From an uncultured delta proteobacterium (GTDB taxonomy: Bacteria; Desulfobacterota; Desulfovibrionia; Desulfovibrionales; Desulfovibrionaceae): DNA of 64,000 bases. Shown one piece after another: positions 54,103 through 61,440 of this stretch. A program made the position numbers and the translations under genes. The stretch is from positions 489,012-553,011 of the forward strand of contig LT599018.1 in the NCBI GenBank assembly GCA_900079685.1. The letters run 5' to 3'. Position 1 is the first letter of the stretch. The number at the start of each line of letters is the position of its first letter. A model generated the notes under the pieces. That model saw only the letters and a program-made list of their open reading frames with translations, was not told the origin of the DNA and searched no databases.

Positions 54103-54569
54103 TTATTTCAGGCTATCTCGGAAAAATTTCTCCAATTTGTCAAACGGAATCAGGTCGATCTTGTCATAGAGATCAAAGTGACCGGCATTCGCAACGGTTA
54201 TGAGTTCTTTCGGTTCTGCCGCCCGGCTGTGGGCGTCTTCCGTAAACGAACGCGAATGGGCGTTTTCTCCCATAATAAAAAGCATCGGACGCGGAGAGAT
54301 TGTTTCGATATCGTTGAAAGGGTAAAAGTTCATGAATTTCGCATTCGTAACCTTATCGGAACGGGTATTGATCTCAAAGGCTTCACCTTCGGGGATAAAT
54401 TCACCCCTGCCATGGTAAAAAGCATGCGAGTGTTTACGGGTGGCGGGTGAATTTTCATCAACTTTGAAGGGAGCGCCGCCAACAAAGACCTGCTCGCCGC
54501 CCAGGAAGGACGAATAACGCTGTTCAGCGGCATCAGCGATGATCTTTTTACGTTGCTCAAGACTTACCG
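54103..54569 (-). pseudogene. Alpha/beta hydrolase, 3' remnant
   Basis: An uninterrupted frame from about 54569 to the stop at 54103 encodes the last ~155 residues of an alpha/beta hydrolase: SLEQRKKIIADAAEQRYSSF, MNFYPFNDIETISPRPMLFI with MGENAHSRSF, and the final GHFDLYD with the catalytic His. The N-terminal half with the nucleophile is missing: the homology starts exactly at the end of the capsid gene. The remnant shares no start codon or ribosome-binding site of its own at the break. It is a recombination scar. Confidence 0.75.
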
Positions 54570-55763
54570 AACCGCGTATGCCGCTTCCGCGCGGATGGTG
54601 ACGGCGTTCTTCACGAAGTTGTCGCGGTCCTCAAAGGAGATGGCGATGTTGGCCTGCTCCCGGTCAAAGAGCTGCGCCGCCAGCATGAACGCACCCACAA
54701 GGAACTGGCCTTGAGGCATGGACATGGAAGGCACAACCGGCAGGCTCCACAGCATTTGCGACACTGTGCTTTGCGGGTTGGCGATCAGGTAGTTGCCGTT
54801 GGCGTCCTTGGTCAGGGTAATGCCTGCCCAATCTGTGGGATGCAGCACAATGCCGGAGGGCGGGTACAGAGCAAGCTGGACCTGAAGCATGGCGACACGC
54901 AGCACATCCATCTTGTTTTTATTCTGGATAGCCAGGGCGGTTTCCAGAGCGGCGTTATAGGCCGTGGCTTGGGGCATGATGCCCAGCAGGTTCTGGCCGG
55001 TGCCGTCGCCCAGCAGGATCTGCTGTTCTTCGGCCAGCTTCAGGCCGTAAAGGAGACGGCCGTTGATGTAGCTGGCAAGCTGGGGAGCATCGTCCATGAT
55101 CTGCTTGGATGCGTACATGAAGTGCGCAATGGTCTTGACCGTGGTGCTCACCATTTCAAAGGTGATGTCGGACTGAGCCTTTACGGCAAGTTCAGCCGTT
55201 TGCGGTGCGGCGCTGTTGGTGAACAGCTTTTCACGCGGGTATTCCAGCGCGTTGCTGGTTGTGGTGCCGGGCATAAGTAAACCGCGTACAAGCAGGGGCT
55301 GCTCCGGCGGAGAGATAAGGCCCAGGCGCTCAGGCTGCACCAGCGCCCCGGCGCTTGCCGTACCGCTGGTGATGTCCTTGGTTTCAAGGCTTTTCAGGTT
55401 GACAGTGGCATGAATGCTCTTGCCTTCCATCATGGCCTTGACGGCGTCGTTTTCAATGACGTGCTGACCAAGGCTCTTGAACTGATGCAGTGAGCCGCCA
55501 ATGGGGCGGGCCAGCTTCTGTTCAAGGGCCAGCATCTGTGTTGCGACTTCCTGAGCCTTGGCGCCGAGTTCGTCCAGCTTGCGGGCAAACTGTTCGTAAT
55601 CGGCCTTGTCGCCTTTGGTTTTTACGTCGTCGGCCATTTTAGTCAGCGTTGACTTAATCTCTTCGTCCCGCGCGTCCAGAACCTTTTTCAGTTCCACAAG
55701 CGTACCGGCAATACCGGCCTTTTCCTCAAAGGGAAGTGCAATAACTTTGAAAGGAGTCCACAA
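54564..55763 (-). CDS. HK97-type phage major capsid protein (5' end doubtful)
   Basis: About 399 residues. A coiled N-terminal scaffolding part (LVELKKVLDARDEEIKSTL) is followed by the shell domain (GTASAGALVQPERLGLI, MPQATAYNAALETALAI, FLVGAFMLAAQLFDREQ). The frame opens with a weak TTG inside the ribosome-binding region of the divergent phage gene at 55763, so the natural start is probably lost. It ends exactly where the hydrolase remnant begins. No portal, protease or tail genes are near; this is an isolated fragment. Confidence 0.8.
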   Translation of the reverse strand: MWTPFKVIALPFEEKAGIAGTLVELKKVLDARDEEIKSTLTKMADDVKTKGDKADYEQFARKLDELGAKAQEVATQMLALEQKLARPIGGSLHQFKSLGQHVIENDAVKAMMEGKSIHATVNLKSLETKDITSGTASAGALVQPERLGLISPPEQPLLVRGLLMPGTTTSNALEYPREKLFTNSAAPQTAELAVKAQSDITFEMVSTTVKTIAHFMYASKQIMDDAPQLASYINGRLLYGLKLAEEQQILLGDGTGQNLLGIMPQATAYNAALETALAIQNKNKMDVLRVAMLQVQLALYPPSGIVLHPTDWAGITLTKDANGNYLIANPQSTVSQMLWSLPVVPSMSMPQGQFLVGAFMLAAQLFDREQANIAISFEDRDNFVKNAVTIRAEAAYAVR

Positions 55764-55990
55764 TGATGTTCACCGAAGATGAAGCAAAAAGCAGAACATG
55801 TCCATTTGGCCCGCTTACTGTGCTGGCTGCCGGGGCATGTGGTGATGAGCCGCGCGACTATCCTGTGTGGTTCCGATGCCAAGCATCGGACTGCATGATG
55901 TGGCGTTTTGTACCCATAGCGCAAATACCGGGAGAGATACGGATTGAAACTCCGCATGGCTACTGCGGACTTGCCGGGGTGACACAATGA
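55763..55990 (+). CDS. Small phage protein with conserved Cys/Trp
   Basis: 75 residues from ATG 55763 with AAAGGAG nine bases upstream. It reads MMFTEDEAKSRTCPFGPLTV and WFRCQASDCMMWRFVP; two CxxxxC-like pairs suggest a zinc-binding knuckle. Similar short proteins are part of Mu-like or lambda-like prophages of sulfate reducers as far as I recall, but the role is unknown. It overlaps the next frame (ATGA). Confidence 0.6.
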   Translation: MMFTEDEAKSRTCPFGPLTVLAAGACGDEPRDYPVWFRCQASDCMMWRFVPIAQIPGEIRIETPHGYCGLAGVTQ

Positions 55991-56388
55991 TTTATCCCGT
56001 AATTTCCATACGCCAGCCATGAGCATGGGCCATTCTTCATGCAGGCAAAGACGTTGAAAACAGAACGTGGCATCTGCCCCGGCAGTACGTTAACACTCCC
56101 GTGCTTATCCATGCCGGGAAAAACGTGGACAAGGACGCGGTAGATTTCTTGGCCTGCATTGGCTTGATGATGTTTGAGCAACCCATGCCCGACACTTACC
56201 AGACAGGCGGCATTGTCGGTGCTCTGATTTTCCAGGGAGAAGGAACAAACCGCTTTTCCTCCTGGCGCGAAGAAGGCCTGAACCATTGGGCCATAGAACG
56301 AGCATGGCCGGTTCCATTCCACCCCTGCAAGGGCCAGCTTGGATTTTTCCGAGTTGATTATCCCCACGACATCAAGGCGCTTGCATGA
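55987..56388 (+). pseudogene. ASCH-domain protein with nonsense codon at position 12
   Basis: The frame from ATG 55987 reads MIYPVISIRQP, then TGA at 56020-56022, then AWAILHAGKDVENRTWHLP and onwards to 56388. In ASCH domains the motif is RQPWAWAI, so the TGA stands for the Trp codon TGG. The rest (LIHAGKNVDKDAVDFL, GALIFQGEGTNRF, WPVPFHPCKGQLGFF) is intact. ASCH proteins bind RNA or modified nucleosides. Either the gene is dead by one mutation, or translation restarts further on (ATG at 56101 lacks a good site). Confidence 0.8.
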
Positions 56389-56681
56389 GCCGCATCCCCG
56401 GAAACACAAACGACAAGCGGTTCCCGTGCCGGAAGGTGGAAGGCAAATGGCTCTGCCGAATGTGCGGAACGGAACTGTCAGGCCGGAAGACATCCTTCTG
56501 TGGCCGCCGCTGCCTGCGGGACTTCTTCATGCAAACGGACTGGACGCGGGTTCGCAAGGTCATCTTCGCCAGGGACGGCGGTGTTCCCCTGGCCGCAGGC
56601 GGTGACGAATGGGACTTGAACAATCTCGAACTCTCATGCCCACGATGCAACATCATCAAGGGCGCGAAACTGGACGGGTGA
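56385..56681 (+). CDS. HNH-endonuclease relic with internal deletion
   Basis: 98 residues. The start CRMCGTELSGRKTSFCGRRC is the first zinc knuckle of phage HNH nucleases, and the end WDLNNLELSCPRCNIIKGAK is the last. Between them, ARDGGVPLAAGGDEW jumps over the region that normally holds CxxCG and the DHxxP core with the catalytic His. An in-frame deletion of ~15-25 residues is the simple reading, giving an inactive protein. It overlaps the ASCH frame by 4 bases. Confidence 0.65.
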   Translation: MSRIPGNTNDKRFPCRKVEGKWLCRMCGTELSGRKTSFCGRRCLRDFFMQTDWTRVRKVIFARDGGVPLAAGGDEWDLNNLELSCPRCNIIKGAKLDG

Positions 56682-56685
56682 AAGC

Positions 56686-56964
56686 ATGCTAATTATAGGC
56701 AAAATATCTGACAGGAAATATATCTGCGAAGTTACTCATACAGAAATAGAAAAGTTCATGAACCTTTATTATAACAATATGAAAAAGTTTGAAGTTGGCG
56801 ATGAAGTCGACCTTGGGAAAGGCTATGACTTTTCGGTACAAACCCAAAACGCCATGAAGAAAACAGAAGACTTCATTGCTGGGAACAAGGAAATAATAGA
56901 AGCCATTCTTAACGGCATCAGTGTCGTTGGTTATGCCTCACAGCCGGAAGAAAAGGCTGAATAA
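56686..56964 (+). CDS. Hypothetical phage-associated protein
   Basis: 92 residues, Lys/Glu-rich, more AT-rich than its neighbours. It reads MLIIGKISDRKYICEVTHTE and ends VVGYASQPEEKAE. No family recognised. It lies four bases after the HNH relic and two bases before the radical SAM gene, so it belongs to the same small operon. Confidence 0.55.
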   Translation: MLIIGKISDRKYICEVTHTEIEKFMNLYYNNMKKFEVGDEVDLGKGYDFSVQTQNAMKKTEDFIAGNKEIIEAILNGISVVGYASQPEEKAE

Positions 56965-56966
56965 CC

Positions 56967-57686
56967 ATGCGCCCGCCCATCTACACCCCGTCAGGCGCTG
57001 CGCTCGAATACGCTCCCTTCGGCCTGAACATCTATGACGGCTGCCCGCACGGCTGCACCTATTGCTACGCCGCCGCAATGGCAAAGCGTTTCGGTAAACC
57101 GTGGGACGGAAAAGCCGTTGTTCGTCCCGGCCTGCTCGAAGCCCTGAACAGGCAACTGCCGCAAAAAGAATGGTGGAACGCCGGAAGGCTGATTCACCTT
57201 TGTTTCACCTGTGACCCGTACCCGTCTTTTTCAGACTCCACGGCCACAAGGGATGTCATCAAGGCTATCAAAGAATCGGGCAACCACGTCCAGATTCTGA
57301 CCAAGGGCGGCGCGGACGCCCGGCGCGACTTTGACCTTCTGGACAGCAACGACTGGTTTGGCGTGACGTGGAGCGGCGCGGAATACGTTGGCAACGATGA
57401 ACCCGGCGCTGCCCCGCAAAAAGTCAGGCATCAGAACATCGTCATGGCAAAAGAGGTTTACGGCATCAACACATGGTTAAGCTGCGAACCAGTCCTTGAA
57501 CCATACGCCATCTATGCAGCCATTGAAGTTCTGGACAGCGTAGACGTGTTCCGCATCGGCAAGATGAATCACCGGCAATCAAACATCAACTGGAAAGAGT
57601 TCGGCCACAAGGCGGAAGCCCTCTGCAAAGAGTATGGCCGGAACTACGTCATCAAGAAAGACCTGCGTAAAGCAATGGAGGCGTAA
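56967..57686 (+). CDS. Phage radical SAM protein (SPL-like)
   Basis: 239 residues. The iron-sulfur/SAM motif is CPHGCTYCYAAAMAKRF (Cys spacing CxxxCxxC, near residues 26-33), preceded by GLNIYDGC. Later parts IHLCFTCDPYPSFSDST and SCEPVLEPYA fit the spore-photoproduct-lyase-like group that phages of this kind often encode. The enzyme would make a radical to modify a nucleic acid or protein; the substrate is unknown. It is the best-preserved gene of the phage patch. Confidence 0.82.
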   Translation: MRPPIYTPSGAALEYAPFGLNIYDGCPHGCTYCYAAAMAKRFGKPWDGKAVVRPGLLEALNRQLPQKEWWNAGRLIHLCFTCDPYPSFSDSTATRDVIKAIKESGNHVQILTKGGADARRDFDLLDSNDWFGVTWSGAEYVGNDEPGAAPQKVRHQNIVMAKEVYGINTWLSCEPVLEPYAIYAAIEVLDSVDVFRIGKMNHRQSNINWKEFGHKAEALCKEYGRNYVIKKDLRKAMEA

Positions 57687-57687
57687 C

Positions 57688-57879
57688 GTGCAACCCCAAA
57701 CAAACCTTCTTCGCCTGGCCGATGTGAGAAAAATCGTTCCTTTGAGCCGTCCGACGATTTACCGGAGAATTCAGGAAGGCAAGTTTCCGGCCCCCATCAA
57801 AGACGGGCGCTGCTCCCTCTGGGATGAATCCAAGGTCAGGGCGTATGCTAACCAGCTTTTGCAGCAGCAGCCTTCTTGA
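57688..57879 (+). CDS. AlpA-type regulator/excisionase next to integrase
   Basis: 63 residues from GTG 57688, with GGAGG seven bases upstream. TNLLRLADVRKIVPLSRPTI followed by RRIQEGKFPAPIKDGRCSLW and a short helix is the AlpA/Xis winged helix. It converges with the integrase and overlaps its 3' end by 32 bases. P4-like elements use such proteins to direct excision. Confidence 0.83.
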   Translation: MQPQTNLLRLADVRKIVPLSRPTIYRRIQEGKFPAPIKDGRCSLWDESKVRAYANQLLQQQPS

Positions 57880-59068
57880 ATTCGTCAAGCATGTCGGCCC
57901 AATCCTGCATGAGTTTCCGACGCTCTTCCATGTACTGCGCCCGGTTGTATATGGCGCGTATCTTGTCGGCGCTACTGTGGGCAAGTTGGGCTTCAATCAC
58001 ATCTAATCTGTACCCGAATTCGTTCAGCAGGGTAGAGGCCATGGAGCGGAAGCCGTGCGCGGTCATCTGCTCCTTTCCATATCCCATGCGGCGGATTGCC
58101 ACGTTCACGGCATTTTCAGACATCGGCAGGTCTTTGTTTCTGGGATTCGGGAAAATGTACCTGCCGCGCCCGGTGAAGTGCTGAACCTTCAGCAACAAGT
58201 CAACTGTCTGCCGGGCCAGCGGAACAATGTGCGGTTCCTTCCGCAGCTTCATTTCCTTGGTCAGTTTCATTTTCTCCGCTGGGATAATCCACTGACAGCC
58301 TGAAAAATCTATTTCATCCCATTCAGCATGCCTGACCGGCCCTGGCCTGCAAAATGTCAGGGCAGAAAATACCAGAGCCGCCCGAACCACGGCGGTTCCC
58401 TGGTATTCGTCAATCCTGCGCATCAGTTCACCGGCATCTTCCTTCGTGGTCAGCGCCGCAAAGTGTGACTTGATACGGGGAGCCAACGCGCCGCCAAGGT
58501 CACGGCAGGGGTCAGACTTCACCAGTTGCAGGGCCACGGCATACCTGAAGACCTGCGAACATATTCCCAGAACGCGCTTGGCTACTTCCATGGAGCCACG
58601 GCCTTCAATGTCCTTCACCAGCACAAGCACGTTTATCGGCCCCACGTCGGCAATGGGCATGCTGCCTATGGCCGGATAGACGTTGGCAACAAGGCGGTCA
58701 ACAACCGTTTCGGTATGCCGCTGTGACCATATGCCGCTACGCCCGGCAACCCATTCACGCGCCACGTTCTCAAACGTCCGCCCTTGCGTATGCGCAGCAG
58801 CCTTCTTCCTGTTCTTGTTGCCGGGGTCAACGCCGCTCTTCAGAACCTTTCTGGCATCGTCACGCTTTTCCCGTGCCTGCGCTAAACTGACATCCGGGTA
58901 CGAACCAAGCGCAAGACGCTTTTCTTTTCCATCAAAGCGATATTTCCACCGCCACAGCTTTCCGCCCGCCTTGCTCAATTCAAGGTATAAACCGCCGCTG
59001 TCAGAGAAGCGTTCAACCTTGCCGGAAACCTTGATTGCTCTTAGCTTTGCTTCGGTAAGTGGGGGCAT
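57848..59068 (-). CDS. int: P4-type tyrosine integrase
   Basis: 406 residues. It has the P4-int N-terminal domain (LTEAKLRAIKVSGKVERFSD, GGLYLELSKAGGKLWRWKYR), a core-binding domain and the catalytic domain with Arg 241 (FCRPGPVRHAEW), His-x-x-Arg 338-341 (TAHGFRSMAS), His 364 (AQLAHSS) and Tyr 374 (IYNRAQYM). All catalytic residues are present. It joins the element to the 3' end of tRNA-Ser, which lies 199 bases upstream of its start. It should be intact and active. Confidence 0.95.
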   Translation of the reverse strand: MPPLTEAKLRAIKVSGKVERFSDSGGLYLELSKAGGKLWRWKYRFDGKEKRLALGSYPDVSLAQAREKRDDARKVLKSGVDPGNKNRKKAAAHTQGRTFENVAREWVAGRSGIWSQRHTETVVDRLVANVYPAIGSMPIADVGPINVLVLVKDIEGRGSMEVAKRVLGICSQVFRYAVALQLVKSDPCRDLGGALAPRIKSHFAALTTKEDAGELMRRIDEYQGTAVVRAALVFSALTFCRPGPVRHAEWDEIDFSGCQWIIPAEKMKLTKEMKLRKEPHIVPLARQTVDLLLKVQHFTGRGRYIFPNPRNKDLPMSENAVNVAIRRMGYGKEQMTAHGFRSMASTLLNEFGYRLDVIEAQLAHSSADKIRAIYNRAQYMEERRKLMQDWADMLDEFKKAAAAKAG

Positions 59069-59153
59069 AATCGGGAACCTTCCAGGGTGAATTTTGGGGG
59101 CATAAACACCCCGTCAGGGGCATGTTTTAAAATTGTGCCCCCAAAATGCCCCC
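59061..59153. repeat. GGGGGCAT-type repeats upstream of int
   Basis: GGGGGCAT at 59061-59068 (over the start codon) and 59096-59103, GGGGCAT at 59117-59123, and inverted TGCCCCC at 59136-59142 and 59147-59153. Likely binding sites of integrase arms or an AlpA-type regulator. Confidence 0.55.
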
Positions 59154-59214
59154 AACGTGTCGTAGCTGTCAAGATTTTCGGTTGTCGATATGAGCCGGGT
59201 TTTTGCCGAAAAAG

Positions 59215-59253
59215 CTAAGGCTCGTAACGCTTTTGAGACGATACGAGCCTTAG
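59215..59253 (-). terminator. Element-borne terminator behind tRNA-Ser
   Basis: CTAAGGCTCGTA / TACGAGCCTTAG are perfect 12-base arms, and the minus strand continues CTTTTTCGG. It lies 14 bases beyond the tRNA 3' end inside the element and replaces the terminator left at 18250-18277. Confidence 0.8.
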
Positions 59254-59264
59254 TGATTTTTTCT

Positions 59265-59361
<97 letters not shown>

Positions 59362-59546
59362 GCGTGCGTGGCACAATAGTCTATTCCGGCAGCGAGGGCA
59401 AGGGGAAAGCGCGGTTTTCAGCGGGGGAACGCTGGAGCAGTTTGCGCTTCAAATAGTCGATTAACGGCGGGCAAAGCCCGCCTGCGCCTATTTGGCGGCA
59501 AGGATTTGAGGACAAATCCTTGCGAGCATTTCAAGTGTGAAATGCT
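59362..59546. repeat. Intergenic stretch with three hairpins (REP-like)
   Basis: GGCGGGC/GCCCGCC (59466-59482), GCAAGGATTTG/CAAATCCTTGC (59498-59523) and GAGCATTTCA/TGAAATGCTC (59524-59547), all perfect and in a row. The last covers the EamA stop codon. The look is that of a repetitive extragenic element. No gene lies here. Confidence 0.6.
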
Positions 59547-60449
59547 CTAGCGCCGGTTCATGAGCAGGATGGAAAGCACGATGCAGGCGCAGCCGATCAC
59601 GTGCCGCGAGGCGATGCTCTCCCCCAGCACAGCCACGGAAAGGAGCAGGGCGGATACGGGGATAAGCCCGGAAAAGGCCGCCAGGGTGTACCCGTCGCAG
59701 GTGCGCGCGCCGTAAAACATGCAGGCGAACGCCACGATCGACACCATGCCGCCATACCAGGCGAGGGATATCCAGCCGCCGGTCGAAAGGGCGGGGAGCA
59801 GATGAAGCTGCCCTTCCCAGAACAGCAGCGGCAGGCAGGCGGCAAGCGAGATAAGGCTGACGTAACCCGAATGGACGATGGGATGCAGGCGGGCCGACGG
59901 TGTTTTTTCTTTCAGCGCCATGTTTCTGGCGATGATGACAAAGGCGGACTCGCACCCCGCCGCGCCGAGCACAAGCAGGTTGCCGAACAGGTGCGCCAGG
60001 CTGAACGCCTCCAGCGCGAACGGAAACCCCTGCAACACGGCCATGCCGATGAGGGTGGCGGCGATTCCCGCAATTTTGTTGCCGCTCAACGGCTCTTGTA
60101 ACAGTACCCGCGTCGCGATTGCCGTGATCGCCGGGGACGTGCCGATCAGGATGCCGGCCTCGGCCGCGCTGGTGTGCCGCAATCCGAATGTCAGAAATAT
60201 CCTGAACAGGAAAACGCCGATCAGCGATTGCCAGATCAGATTTTTCCACTGTTGCGCGGAAACGTCCTTGAGCGACGCGACCACTTTTTTGTTGCCGAGA
60301 AAGCCGGCCGTGACCACGGCGAACAGAAGGCTGACCGCCGTGATGGTAAACGGGCCGAGAACGGTGACCACGTATCCGGCCGCCACAACCGAAGACCCTG
60401 CCAGAAAAAAGGCCAGGCTGATGGAAAGTTTGCCGCGAATTTCATGCAT
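59547..60449 (-). CDS. EamA-family transporter
   Basis: 300 residues from ATG 60449, with about ten membrane helices in two repeats (for example GPFTITAVSLLFAVVTAGFL, then GILIGTSPAITAIATRVLL and GGMVSIVAFACMFYGARTC). EamA/DMT proteins export amino acids, metabolites or drugs. Its start overlaps the end of prmC region closely (prmC stops at 60457), so both may be one transcript. A longer start at 60548 lies inside prmC and adds a basic, non-membrane stretch. Substrate unknown. Confidence 0.87.
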   Translation of the reverse strand: MHEIRGKLSISLAFFLAGSSVVAAGYVVTVLGPFTITAVSLLFAVVTAGFLGNKKVVASLKDVSAQQWKNLIWQSLIGVFLFRIFLTFGLRHTSAAEAGILIGTSPAITAIATRVLLQEPLSGNKIAGIAATLIGMAVLQGFPFALEAFSLAHLFGNLLVLGAAGCESAFVIIARNMALKEKTPSARLHPIVHSGYVSLISLAACLPLLFWEGQLHLLPALSTGGWISLAWYGGMVSIVAFACMFYGARTCDGYTLAAFSGLIPVSALLLSVAVLGESIASRHVIGCACIVLSILLMNRR

Positions 60450-60456
60450 GGGAAGA

Positions 60457-61341
60457 TCAACCCCGCAAGGCGCGGAAGACGCGCGGCAAACCGGCAAGAT
60501 CAGGTATGACCCGGCAGTCCGTCCAGGCGGGAGCGGCTTGGGCGGCATCCATGAGGGCGCCGCCTTGTGTATGCCCCATTTCCATCAGCAACAGGCCGCC
60601 GGGGACAAGGAGGCCTTCCGCCATACGGAGGATGGCCACGAGATGTTCCAGCCCGTCCGCGCCGGGAACGGGCGGGACCAGAGCGGTTCCGGGTTCAAAG
60701 CAGCGCACCTCGGGGGAGACGGCGTGATACTCCTCCTCGCTGACATAGGGCGGGTTGGCCGTTATCATGCCGTAGGGACCTCGCGGGAGGGCCGGGCCGA
60801 GGTAATCGCACAGTATGAAATCAAGATTGGCCGCGCCGAGTGCGGCGGCGTTGCGTTTGGCGACGCCGAGAGCATCCGGGGAAATGTCAACGGCAAGCCC
60901 CCGCCATGCGGGCAGTTCCAAGGCCAGGGTCACGGCAATGGCCCCGCTCCCGGTGCCGAGGTCGATGAATGTTTGTTGCTCGGGCGGCATGCCTCCTCTG
61001 GCGAAATCAAGGGCGGCGTCCACCACTGTTTCCGTGTCCGGACGGGGGATCAGTGTGGCCGGGGTGACGATAAAATCCCGCCCGTAGAATTCCCTGACGC
61101 CGGTGATATACGCCACGGGTTCGCCTTTCTCCCGCCGCGCGGCAAAGGATTCGGCCTTCAGGGCCACTGCGGGCGACAAAACCGTTTCCGGTTCCAGAAT
61201 CAGGGTTTTCAGCAGGTCCGCCCGCGAAATTCCCATGGCGTGCGCGAGCAAAACCTCGGCGGACAGGCGCGGCGAATCGACTCCGGCGGTTTCGAACCGT
61301 TCCGTATACCGCGAAACAAGCGCCCGGAGCATCGCTGCCAT
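60457..61341 (-). CDS. prmC: Release-factor glutamine methyltransferase PrmC
   Basis: 294 residues. PrmC methylates the Gln of the GGQ motif in release factors with SAM. The N-terminal helical domain binds the factor (RYTERFETAGVDSPRLSAEV and PVAYITGVREFYGRDFIV). The catalytic part has the SAM site FIDLGTGSGAIAVTLAL and MITANPPYV, the NPPY motif for the Gln amide. It follows prfA, its substrate gene, on the same strand, as in many bacteria. ATG 61332 is an alternative start. Confidence 0.93.
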   Translation of the reverse strand: MAAMLRALVSRYTERFETAGVDSPRLSAEVLLAHAMGISRADLLKTLILEPETVLSPAVALKAESFAARREKGEPVAYITGVREFYGRDFIVTPATLIPRPDTETVVDAALDFARGGMPPEQQTFIDLGTGSGAIAVTLALELPAWRGLAVDISPDALGVAKRNAAALGAANLDFILCDYLGPALPRGPYGMITANPPYVSEEEYHAVSPEVRCFEPGTALVPPVPGADGLEHLVAILRMAEGLLVPGGLLLMEMGHTQGGALMDAAQAAPAWTDCRVIPDLAGLPRVFRALRG

Positions 61342-61384
61342 ACTTAACCCATACTGAAAAGGTTTGGAAAAAGAGGGGGAGGGG

Positions 61385-61439
61385 TATGGGGAGGGGAGAA
61401 AAAACCTTTTGAGGAAAGGTTTTTTCTCCCCTCCCCATA
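61385..61439. terminator. 25-bp perfect hairpin between prfA and prmC
   Basis: Arms 61385-61409 and 61415-61439 (TATGGGGAGGGGAGAAAAAA...) pair perfectly with a five-base loop directly after the prfA stop. It contains an internal A6/T6 run and would end or reduce transcription into prmC. Confidence 0.75.
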
Positions 61440-61440
61440 T

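Noticed and set aside
55987-56022. TGA at 56020 as a selenocysteine codon
   Set aside because: The position is a structural Trp in ASCH domains, and no SECIS-like stem-loop directly after the TGA was evident.
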